Assembly: GCF_044068515.1 (NCBI RefSeq)
Contig: NZ_JBIPKI010000001.1
Coordinates: 62,001-126,000, forward strand
DNA length: 64,000 nt
Origin: Desulfurivibrio sp044068515
Lineage (GTDB): Bacteria; Desulfobacterota; Desulfobulbia; Desulfobulbales; Desulfurivibrionaceae
Reading direction: 5' to 3'
The notes beneath the pieces are model-generated. The model was not told where the DNA came from. It made no database searches and saw only the letters and a program-made list of their open reading frames with translations. A program made the translations under genes and the position numbers. Positions 42,937 to 50,372 of this stretch are shown in pieces. The stretch's first letter is position 1, and every line of letters starts with the position of its first letter.

Positions 42937-44286
42937 TCAAACGGTCCCGGCTTCCTTTTCCGTTAACCCCTTGGCCATGCCTTGCTGCACCACCGCGCAG
43001 GCGACCAGGTCGCCGGTTACGTTGATCATGGTCCGCGACATGTCCAGAATTCGGTCCACCCCGATGATCAGGGCGATGCCGGCGGCGGGGATGCCGATGG
43101 TGCCCAGCAGCATGGCCAGGATAACAATCCCGACGCCTGGGGTGCCGGGGGAGCCGATGGAGGCGCCGATGGCCAGCACCGCCACCAGCAGCAACTGGGC
43201 CAGTCCGACGTCCACCTGAAAAACCTGGGCCAGGAAGAGGGTGGCTACCACCTGGTAAAGGGCGGTTCCCGCCATGTTGATGGTGGTGCCCAGCGGAATC
43301 ACGAATTGGGACAGCGATGGGGCGATTCCCAGCTTGTCCTCGGCGGTTTTGATGGTGAGCGGCATCACCGCCGCCGATGATGAGGTCGAGAAGGCCAGCA
43401 GCTGGGCATCGCGGGCGGCCCGCAAAAATTGCAGGGGCCCCCCGCCCGTCACCACCCGGTAAATGAAGAGATAAACGATCATCATCAGGGCCAGCCCCAG
43501 CAGGACGGTGAACACATAGAAGCCCATCCCCAAAAGGGCGTCCAGCCCCAGTCGGGTGGTGATCTGGGTCAGCAGCCCAAAAACGGCGAAGGGGACCAGG
43601 AACATGGCCCAGCGGACCACCACCATGGTTACTTCCTGGACGCTGGCCAGCAGGTCCAGCAAGGGCTGAGCCCGGCTGCGGGCCATGGTCACCAGGGCCA
43701 CTCCCACCAGGAGGGCCATGAGTACCACCTGCATCATGTTCTGCTCGACCCCGGCCTTCAAGGGATTGGTCGGGATCAGTTCCACCAGCTGGTCCGGCAG
43801 ATCCCCCAGGCGCGGTGCGCCCGGCGATTCCACGGTCGACGCCATTTCGACCTGGGCCGTAAGGGCGGTTGAATCCACCCAGTCTCCGGGCTTGAGCACC
43901 AGGGCCACGGTCAGGCCGATAATAACGGCCACGATGGTGGTCAGCAGGAAAAACCCCACCACCCGGGTCCCGGTCTTGCGCAGGAATTCCAGGTTGTCGC
44001 CGGCGGCCATCCCCAGCACGATGGAGGCGAACACCAGGGGGATAACGATCATCTGAACCAGGGCCAGGAACAGGTGGCCGGGCAGGGCGAGCCAGTTGGT
44101 AATGACCCCGGCCGCCCGGGGTGAAACCAGCTCGGCGGAGGGCCCCAGGAGCACGCCGGTGGCGACCCCCAGGAACATGGCCACCAGAACCTGCAGCCAG
44201 AGGCGGGCGCGAATGAAAACGATGAGTTGGAAGTTGAGTTGCTTGAGGGAATGCGGCTGCAAGCCGCGGATAGCACGGAGGATCAT
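42937..44286 (-). CDS. Dicarboxylate/amino acid:cation symporter (DAACS family)
   Basis: The 449-residue membrane protein has at least eight hydrophobic segments and the two re-entrant loop signatures STSSSAAVMPLTI and PLGTTINMAGTALYQ. GSPGTPGVG and the substrate-binding DRILDMSRTMINVTGD segment near the end are also present. These match GltP/DctA-type transporters that import C4-dicarboxylates or glutamate with protons or sodium. The substrate cannot be set by eye. The ATG used is the ORF start; an ATG at the later MFLGVATG would lose the first helix. Confidence 0.93.
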   Translation of the reverse strand: MILRAIRGLQPHSLKQLNFQLIVFIRARLWLQVLVAMFLGVATGVLLGPSAELVSPRAAGVITNWLALPGHLFLALVQMIVIPLVFASIVLGMAAGDNLEFLRKTGTRVVGFFLLTTIVAVIIGLTVALVLKPGDWVDSTALTAQVEMASTVESPGAPRLGDLPDQLVELIPTNPLKAGVEQNMMQVVLMALLVGVALVTMARSRAQPLLDLLASVQEVTMVVVRWAMFLVPFAVFGLLTQITTRLGLDALLGMGFYVFTVLLGLALMMIVYLFIYRVVTGGGPLQFLRAARDAQLLAFSTSSSAAVMPLTIKTAEDKLGIAPSLSQFVIPLGTTINMAGTALYQVVATLFLAQVFQVDVGLAQLLLVAVLAIGASIGSPGTPGVGIVILAMLLGTIGIPAAGIALIIGVDRILDMSRTMINVTGDLVACAVVQQGMAKGLTEKEAGTV

Positions 44287-44453
44287 GGGGTGATTTGCAT
44301 CATTTGCCTGAAGGGGGGCCGAGGCGGAGGCGTTTTCCCGCGGCCCGGGAGGTCGTATATATCAGCGATTAAAACATTGGCGGCCATTTTTTGCAACCCC
44401 GAGGCCCTGACCGCCCTATCCCTTGCTGCGTCACGTCCTTCTGTAATTTTTTG

Positions 44454-44485
44454 GGGCCTGGTCTCGGGCCTGGTCTCGGGCCTGG
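44454..44485. repeat. Short tandem repeat, 12-bp unit, about 2.7 copies
   Basis: The unit GGGCCTGGTCTC is repeated at 44454-44465 and 44466-44477, with a third partial copy. It lies just downstream (3') of the cupin gene and has no evident function. Confidence 0.6.
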
Positions 44486-44487
44486 GT

Positions 44488-45039
44488 TCAGGCCGCCGGC
44501 GGGGGCAGATCCTGGTCGCGGAAGCCTTCCCGGATCAGCCTGTATTTGCCGGCGGCTTCGTCTAGTTCGTAGATGTTGAAGTTGGTGCGCGGATTCATCC
44601 CCGGATAATGGACGGCGAAATTGAGGGAAGCAGAACCTTCCAGGCCACTGACGATGCGGTGAAAGACCTCGCGGGGCCAGACCAGCATGGCCGGCCCATC
44701 GTAAACCAGGGCTCCGTCACCGTCCCTGATCTGTTCGGGAGTGACGGTGAAGCTGCGGCGGCCGTGTTCCAGGTGGTAAATATCCACGTCCCGTCGGCCG
44801 GAGAGGACGATCAGGTTGTCGTCCTGGTGGGGATGCATATACCAGGGGCGGCTGACCTCTCCCACCGGTCCCGGGGAAACGGCGCCGGTGCGATGAATCA
44901 CCCGGTCGATGGCGTCGATCCGGGGCAGAAAAGCAAGGGGGATGTTATCGAACCAAACTCCCGGCGTTCTCCGCATGGGCTGCAGGGGAATGAGTCGGTA
45001 AAATCCTGCCACTTCCTGGAAAACCTCAACCTCAGCCAT
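44488..45039 (-). CDS. Cupin-fold protein
   Basis: The 183-residue protein has a single cupin barrel. YMHPHQDDNLIVLSGRRDV gives the first His motif and WPREVFHRIVSGLEG the second. It starts MAEVEVFQEVAGFYR. Such proteins bind a metal and may act as isomerases, dioxygenases or sensors, and nothing here fixes the substrate. Its upstream side (higher coordinates) holds the repeats described separately, then nrdJ. Confidence 0.8.
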   Translation of the reverse strand: MAEVEVFQEVAGFYRLIPLQPMRRTPGVWFDNIPLAFLPRIDAIDRVIHRTGAVSPGPVGEVSRPWYMHPHQDDNLIVLSGRRDVDIYHLEHGRRSFTVTPEQIRDGDGALVYDGPAMLVWPREVFHRIVSGLEGSASLNFAVHYPGMNPRTNFNIYELDEAAGKYRLIREGFRDQDLPPPAA

Positions 45040-45058
45040 AGTTTTGACCTCATTAGTT

Positions 45059-45120
45059 GGCGCCGCGTAGCCCGTCTACCCAAGCCGGGTCGATCGCCGC
45101 CATGAGCGGTGCTGCCGCCC
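45059..45120. repeat. Direct repeat copy 1 (62 bp)
   Basis: This matches 45244-45305 at 59 of 62 positions. It includes GTAGCCCGTCTAC, itself a small hairpin with GTAG/CTAC ends. It lies in the 268-base gap between nrdJ and the cupin gene. Confidence 0.85.
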
Positions 45121-45201
45121 TGCAAGCATGATCTGCTGACCAAACCGCAGTGAACCGAGGGCCTGGCCCCAACCCGGTTTCTGTTGTTGCTCTCGCCCCC
45201 G

Positions 45202-45313
45202 GGTTAAACGGGGGGCAGTGGCGCTCCTGGCGGCAAGCGATCCGGCGCTGCGTAGCCCGTCTACTCAAGCCGGGTCGATCGCCGCCAGGAGCGGTGCTGC
45301 CGCCCGTTTAACC
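45202..45313. repeat. Long imperfect palindrome containing direct-repeat copy 2
   Basis: Arms 45202-45234 and 45281-45313 are reverse complements at 29 of 33 positions, and inner segments (GATCCGGC with GCCGGGTC) also pair. The right arm covers the nrdJ stop codon (45308-45310). The structure resembles a REP/MITE-type element or a 3'-end stabilising hairpin. No T run follows on either strand. Confidence 0.75.
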
Positions 45314-47581
45314 GCATTCGGAGTAGCCGCAGGCATGGCATACGCAACAGCCGCCTTCATGTTCGATCACCCCGCCGCACTCGGGGCAGGCCCCGAAAAT
45401 GTTGTTGGCCTCGGCCAGGGACTGATCCCGGTGACCGTTGGTCATTTCCAGGTGCCGGCGGATGGCCTGGGCGATGGCGTCGGCGCAGGAGGTCACCTTG
45501 TTTTCGCCAAAACCCGCCGGTTTGTGGCAACTTATGCCGATCATCTGTTTGATCATCGGCTCCGGGGCCATGCCGCTGCGCCAGGCCAGGGATACCAGGC
45601 GGCCGATGGCCTCGCACTGGCTGGCGGCACAGCCGCCGGCCTTGCCCACGGTGTTGAATAGTTCAAAAAGGCGCTTTTCTTCGTCCTGGTTGATGGTGAC
45701 GTACATCGGCCCGCAGCCGGTGGTCATCTGGTAAGTGCAGCCGGTAAGCATGGCCGGGCGGTCGCGTTTGACCGGCTTCTGGGGCGGAACCGGAGTCACC
45801 GCCGCGGCCGCCCCCTTTTTGTCGGTCTTGCCGATATTGAGCACCTGGTTTTCGCGGCAGCCGTCCCGGTAGATGGTAACCCCCTTGCAGCCCAGTTCAT
45901 AGGCCAGCAGGTAGGCTCGGCGCACGTCTTCTTCATTGGCGTCATGGGGGAAGTTGATGGTCTTGCTCACCGCGTTGTTGGTGTGGCGCTGGAAGGCGGC
46001 CTGGATTTCGATATGATTTTCGGGGGTGATATCGTGGGCGGTTTCAAAGATCCGCCGGTATTTCAAGGGAATCTCCTCGATGCCGGCCAGGGTGCCGTGG
46101 TGGGCGATCTGCTTGACCAGCTCATGGGAATAAAAACCTTCCTGCTTGGCGGTCTGTTCGAAACGGGGGTTGACTTCGAAGAGTTCGTCATTGTCCATGA
46201 CCCGGCGGAGAAAGGCCACCGCGAAAAGCGGCTCCACCCCGCTGGAGCAGCCGGCCAGGATGCTGATGGTGCCGGTGGGGGCGATGGTGGTGCGGGTGGC
46301 GTTGCGGACCGGGGAGGCCGGATCCCGGCGGCCGTAAACGCTCTCGGGAAAGTTGGGAAAGGACCCCCGGGCCCGGCCCAGGCCGATGCTGGCGTTGAGC
46401 GCCCGTTCGTCGATGAACTGCATCACCTCTTCCGCCAGGGCCACCGCCTCGGAAGAAGAATAGGGGATTTCCAGCTGGACCAGGAGATCGGCAAAGCCCA
46501 TCACCCCCAGGCCGATCTTGCGGTTGAGTTTGGTAACCCGTTCGATTTCAGCCAGGGGGTACTTGTTGATATCGACCACGTTGTCGAGAAAGTGGACGGC
46601 GGTATCGACGCAATCACCCAGGCGCTGGTAATCGATCTTGCCGTCGAGCACCATGTTGGCCAGGTTGATCGAGCCGAGATTGCAGGACTCGTAGGGCAGC
46701 AGCGGCTGTTCGCCGCAGGGATTGGTGGACTCGATTTCCCCGGCCGCCGGGGTGGGGTTTTCCGCGTTGATCCGGTCGATGAAAACAATCCCCGGTTCGC
46801 CGGAAAGCCAGGCCTGCTTGACGATCTGGCGGAAGAGCTTGGGGGCGTTCTGGTGGCGGACCACCTCGTTGTTGCGCGGATTGATCAGGGGATAGTCGCC
46901 GTTTTCGGCCAGGGCCCGCATGAAGTCGTCGGTGATCGCCACCGAAAGGTTGAAGTTGTGGAGGACCTTGAGGTCCGACTTGATCTTGATGAAATCCATG
47001 ATATCGGGATGATCGACCCGCAGAATGGCCATGTTGGCCCCGCGTCGGGTCCCGCCCTGCTTGATGGTCTCGGTGGCGCAGTCGAAGACCGACATGAAGG
47101 AGAGGGGGCCGCTGGAAATCCCCTTGGTGGAATGAACCACGTCGTTCTTGGGCCGGATCCGGGAAAAGGAAAAACCGGTGCCGCCTCCGCTCTGGTGGAT
47201 CAGGGCGGTCTGTTTGACCGCCTCGAAGATGCTGGGCATCGAGTCTTCGATGGGCAGCACGAAGCAGGCCGAAAGCTGGCCCAGTTTGCGGCCGGCGTTC
47301 ATCAGGGTGGGCGAGTTGGGCATGAAATCCAGTTCGGCCATTAAATTGTAAAACTTCAGGGCCAGGGCCCGGATGTCGGCCATCGGCTCGTAAAAGTGAT
47401 CGGCGGCGGCCACCGTCGAGGCCACCCGCCAGAGCATCCGCTGCGGGGTTTCCAGCACCTTGCCCTGCTCGTCCTTTTTCAGATAACGCCGCTTGAGCAC
47501 GGTCATGGCGTTGGCGGAAAATTTCGGCTTGGCGAGCTTGGCCGGCAACTTGATTTCGGGCGCGGATGCTTTCTGGAGCAT
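45308..47581 (-). CDS. nrdJ: Adenosylcobalamin-dependent ribonucleoside-diphosphate reductase
   Basis: The 757-residue class II reductase starts at ATG 47581, with AGGAGA just upstream. The ORF is open 51 bases further, but that lacks a ribosome-binding site. Visible blocks are MPNSPTLMNAGRKLGQLSAC, QSGGGTGFSFSRIR, KQGGTRRGANMAILRVDHPD, NPCGEQPLLPYESCNLGSIN with catalytic Cys/Glu, and APTGTISILAGCSSGVEPLF. The C-terminal Cys-rich tail has CPECGG ... CHACGYSECG for thioredoxin transfer. It makes deoxyribonucleotides with B12 and needs no oxygen, fitting an anaerobe. The NrdR repressor is in the same window, and two NrdR-box-like sites lie upstream of this gene. Confidence 0.96.
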   Translation of the reverse strand: MLQKASAPEIKLPAKLAKPKFSANAMTVLKRRYLKKDEQGKVLETPQRMLWRVASTVAAADHFYEPMADIRALALKFYNLMAELDFMPNSPTLMNAGRKLGQLSACFVLPIEDSMPSIFEAVKQTALIHQSGGGTGFSFSRIRPKNDVVHSTKGISSGPLSFMSVFDCATETIKQGGTRRGANMAILRVDHPDIMDFIKIKSDLKVLHNFNLSVAITDDFMRALAENGDYPLINPRNNEVVRHQNAPKLFRQIVKQAWLSGEPGIVFIDRINAENPTPAAGEIESTNPCGEQPLLPYESCNLGSINLANMVLDGKIDYQRLGDCVDTAVHFLDNVVDINKYPLAEIERVTKLNRKIGLGVMGFADLLVQLEIPYSSSEAVALAEEVMQFIDERALNASIGLGRARGSFPNFPESVYGRRDPASPVRNATRTTIAPTGTISILAGCSSGVEPLFAVAFLRRVMDNDELFEVNPRFEQTAKQEGFYSHELVKQIAHHGTLAGIEEIPLKYRRIFETAHDITPENHIEIQAAFQRHTNNAVSKTINFPHDANEEDVRRAYLLAYELGCKGVTIYRDGCRENQVLNIGKTDKKGAAAAVTPVPPQKPVKRDRPAMLTGCTYQMTTGCGPMYVTINQDEEKRLFELFNTVGKAGGCAASQCEAIGRLVSLAWRSGMAPEPMIKQMIGISCHKPAGFGENKVTSCADAIAQAIRRHLEMTNGHRDQSLAEANNIFGACPECGGVIEHEGGCCVCHACGYSECG

Positions 47582-47713
47582 GGTCGGTTCTCCTGGCGGT
47601 CTGGTTGGCAATTGCATGGGGACGAAGTACAATCCGGAATGAAACGGGGGGCCAAACGAGGGGATTGCCGATTGCTGGCCGGTTTATCTCCCCTGCCCTT
47701 GGTCTTTTGGTGA

Positions 47714-47761
47714 CCACAAAATATGGTATACCTGACGCCAGGAAAGCACAAGATATGGCAA
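47714..47761 (-). promoter_or_regulatory. Two candidate NrdR boxes, 32 bp apart
   Basis: CCACAAAATATGGTAT (47714-47729) matches the NrdR-box consensus at about 12 of 16 positions, and GCACAAGATATGGCAA (47746-47761) at about 10 of 16. The two share CACAANATATGGNA and their starts are 32 bp apart, the three-helical-turn spacing known for NrdR operator pairs. They lie 133-180 bp upstream of nrdJ. The second overlaps the ATG of the divergent GGCT-fold gene. Confidence 0.6.
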
Positions 47762-48267
47762 AAGTAAAGGTTAAAAAGCGCAGATTTTTTGCTTTTCCCC
47801 CCGTTGCTTTGTTGGTCTTTGCCTTATCGTGGTTTTTGACCTCCGGCCTGTTTGACGGCCCGCCGCACCTGTTGGCGGAAGATCAGGTTGCGGTTCGCAA
47901 CCAGGTCCTGGCAGATGATTTTGAGAACCAGACTAGGATCACCCCGGGGGCCGGGCCAGAAGTTCGGATCAGCGCGGAAGTGGGGGAACATCGGGTTTTT
48001 GTCTACGGGACCCTGCGTTTTTCCCTGGTCCGCCGCCTGGTCATGGGCAGCTCGGGAGATCCGGAGCCTGCGACCCTGCCCGGCTTCCGGCGCCGCGGCC
48101 TGAATATCACCGAGGAAGAAGGGGCCGAGGTCCGGGGTTTGCTGCTGCGCGTCGACCCCGCCGAGTTGGCCGCCCTGGATCGTTATGAAAGGATCGGGGT
48201 GCGCTACCAGCGCCGGCGGGTAACCCTGGCCGACGGCACCGAAGCCTGGGTCTATCAAAGACTGTAA
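47755..48267 (+). CDS. Membrane-anchored gamma-glutamylcyclotransferase-fold (AIG2-like) protein
   Basis: From ATG 47755 this encodes 170 residues. The basic N-terminus (KVKVKKRR) and one membrane segment (FPPVALLVFALSWFLTSGLF) come first. The GGCT fold has its diagnostic VFVYGTLR, an LLLRVDPAELAALDRYE segment with the usual Glu, and a terminal AWVYQRL. Related enzymes release 5-oxoproline from gamma-glutamyl compounds. An N-terminal anchor is unusual for this small cytosolic family. The frame extends upstream into the nrdJ promoter and is not believed to be coding there. Confidence 0.78.
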   Translation: MAKVKVKKRRFFAFPPVALLVFALSWFLTSGLFDGPPHLLAEDQVAVRNQVLADDFENQTRITPGAGPEVRISAEVGEHRVFVYGTLRFSLVRRLVMGSSGDPEPATLPGFRRRGLNITEEEGAEVRGLLLRVDPAELAALDRYERIGVRYQRRRVTLADGTEAWVYQRL

Positions 48268-48611
48268 CGCAGCCAGCCCTAGAATCCCTCAATGCTCCCT
48301 CTTTATGAAAAGAATCGAGTCAAGCTTCCTGTTCACCTCGGCCAGGGAAAGGGCCGAGTCTGCCGGCCGGATCCGAACCAAGGGCAAAGCCCAGCCGCCG
48401 AGCGCCATCCCGGCCATGAGCGGCCACGGCCTTTTGGCCCGGATCATCAAGGGCCGGGCGGCGGGCCGGCCGGGAGCAGCGGAACAGGGTGGGGCTGCAG
48501 AATAGCCTTGTCATGCCGGGTTATTTTTGCTATTCCACCTGTCTACGGGGAGCTGCCCCGGGAAGCAGCCCAGATCGATTCCCATGAAGTTAAGACGGAG
48601 TAACCATACCG
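48268..48611 (+). other. 344-base intergenic region before mrp
   Basis: A 66-codon frame from ATG 48305 exists but has no ribosome-binding site and looks like GC-rich filler. GC-rich inverted blocks (ggccgggcggcgggccggcc) near 48450 could terminate the preceding transcript. No other feature seen. Confidence 0.4.
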
Positions 48612-49571
48612 ATGAGTACCAACTGCAGCGCCGGCAAATGCGGCGATCAACCCAAGAGCACCTGCGGCAGCAAGCCGGCGGTGGATGCCCGGCGCAATCT
48701 TGATATCGACGTGGCTTTGGCAAAAATTCGCCATAAGATCATGGTGATGAGCGGCAAGGGAGGAGTCGGCAAGAGCACGGTTGCCGTCAACCTGGCCGTG
48801 GGCCTGGTCCGGGCCGGCTTCCGGGTCGGCCTGATGGATGTCGACCTCCACGGCCCGGATGTCTGCCGGATGCTCGACCTCAAGGAACCATTCAGCGGCA
48901 ACCTGGAAAAAGGAAAAATTCCCCCCTGGCGAACCGCGGACAACCTGCTGGTAATGTCCCTGGAAAATATGCTGGCGGACCGGGATGATCCCATTATCTG
49001 GCGTGGTCCCCTGAAAAATCAGGCTATTCGGCGCTTTATCGCCGACGTGGCCTGGGGTGAGCTCGATTACCTGGTGATCGACGCCCCCCCGGGCACCGGC
49101 GATGAACCGATGACCGTGGCCCAGATGATCAAGGACGCCAAGGCCCTGGTGGTCACCACGCCCCAGCGGGTGGCCCTGGCCGATGTGCGCAAGTCGATCA
49201 ATTTCTGCAAGCATGTCAAGCTGGAGATCCTGGGCCTGGTGGAAAACATGAGCGGCTTTGTCTGCCCCCATTGCGGCAAGACGTCCGAGCTTTTCAAGAC
49301 CGGCGGCGGGGAAGAACTGGCCCGCAGCGCCGGGTTGCCTTTTCTGGGCCGGATTCCCCTGGACCCCCGGATCATGCTGGCCGGTGACGAAGGCAGTCCC
49401 TACCTGACCGGCCAGGAAGAGGGCCCGGCCATAGCCGCCCTCAAAACCATGGTGGCGGCGGTGGCCAAGGCCCTGCCGGTGGGGCCCGCTCCACCGCCTC
49501 TGGCCATGGCCCCGCCCGCCAGCGGTTGCGGCTGCCAGGGAGCCTGTGACCCCAACCGCTGCGATTGCTAG
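48612..49571 (+). CDS. Mrp/NBP35-family iron-sulfur carrier ATPase
   Basis: This is a 319-residue ParA/MinD-type ATPase with the deviant Walker A MSGKGGVGKSTVAVNLA near residue 47, MDVDLHGPDVCRM, the Mrp signature DAPPGTGDEPMTVAQ, and VENMSGFVCPHCG with the CxxC that bridges an Fe-S cluster in the dimer. Additional cysteines occur at the N-terminus (CSAGKCGDQPKSTC) and C-terminus (GCGCQGACDPNRCDC), more than in typical Mrp. It probably delivers Fe-S clusters in the cytoplasm. A GGAG ribosome-binding site precedes the ATG. Confidence 0.93.
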   Translation: MSTNCSAGKCGDQPKSTCGSKPAVDARRNLDIDVALAKIRHKIMVMSGKGGVGKSTVAVNLAVGLVRAGFRVGLMDVDLHGPDVCRMLDLKEPFSGNLEKGKIPPWRTADNLLVMSLENMLADRDDPIIWRGPLKNQAIRRFIADVAWGELDYLVIDAPPGTGDEPMTVAQMIKDAKALVVTTPQRVALADVRKSINFCKHVKLEILGLVENMSGFVCPHCGKTSELFKTGGGEELARSAGLPFLGRIPLDPRIMLAGDEGSPYLTGQEEGPAIAALKTMVAAVAKALPVGPAPPPLAMAPPASGCGCQGACDPNRCDC

Positions 49572-49712
49572 CTGAACGTACTGCGACACCGCGCCAATCT
49601 GCGGCACTGCTGCTGGTTTAGCGAAGGTTCGGGCTGTTGCTGAACAGTTTTTTGTTTGATTTTTTATGGTGGTTGCAAAGCATCCTGCTTAAATCGAGCC
49701 AACGGGGGAAAC

Positions 49713-50354
49713 ATGCGGATTACCCAACTTACCGTCGGCAGCATGGGAGTTTGCTGCTATATCCTGGCCTGTGAGGAGTCCGGCCGGGCCCTGGTCATCG
49801 ATCCCGGCGGTGATGAAGATCTGATTCTCGACCATTGCCGGCAGAACGACTGGCGGCCGGAGCTGCTGCTCTGCACCCACGGCCACCCCGACCATGTCGC
49901 CGCCAACGCCGCTCTCAAGGAGGCTACCGGCGCCGAGATCGTCATGCACCGCGAGGACGCCGCCTTTTTCGCCCAGCCCGAGGTCGGAGAGTATTTTGCC
50001 ATGCTGGGCCTGCCTCCCTCACCGCTCCCCGACCGCCTGGTGGTCGACGGCGACAGCATCGAACTCGCCAGCATCAGGCTCGAGGTTATCCATACCCCCG
50101 GTCATACCCCCGGAGGCATCTGCCTCTATGCGCCGCCCCATATTTTCACCGGTGACACCCTTTTTGTCGGCGCGGTGGGCCGCACCGACTTCCCCGGCGG
50201 CGATACCGCCACCCTGATCGACTCGATCCGCCGGCGCCTGCTCGTTCTCCCCCCGGAAACCGTGGTCTGGCCCGGCCACGGCTACGGCGGTTCCCGCTCC
50301 ACCATTGGAGAAGAAGCGGTCCAAAATCCATTTTTGCAAGAAAAATGGTATTGA
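49713..50354 (+). CDS. MBL-fold metallo-hydrolase (glyoxalase II-like)
   Basis: The 213-residue protein from ATG 49713 (gggggaaac before it) has the metallo-beta-lactamase ligands: THGHPDHVA near residue 55, HTPGHTPGGICLY, FTGDTLFVGAVGRTDFPGG and the final WPGHGYGGSRSTIG. It is short and of the GloB-like single-domain class that hydrolyses thioesters or related compounds. The stop is 18 bases before selB, so the two genes may be co-transcribed. Confidence 0.9.
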   Translation: MRITQLTVGSMGVCCYILACEESGRALVIDPGGDEDLILDHCRQNDWRPELLLCTHGHPDHVAANAALKEATGAEIVMHREDAAFFAQPEVGEYFAMLGLPPSPLPDRLVVDGDSIELASIRLEVIHTPGHTPGGICLYAPPHIFTGDTLFVGAVGRTDFPGGDTATLIDSIRRRLLVLPPETVVWPGHGYGGSRSTIGEEAVQNPFLQEKWY

Positions 50355-50372
50355 TTGTGAGGCTCCATTCCC

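Noticed and set aside
45944..47344. 466-codon plus-strand ORF opposite nrdJ
   Set aside because: Gly/Asp/Val-rich antisense translation with no motif. nrdJ on the other strand is complete.
48305..48505. 66-codon ORF before mrp
   Set aside because: No ribosome-binding site and compositionally like GC-rich intergenic DNA.
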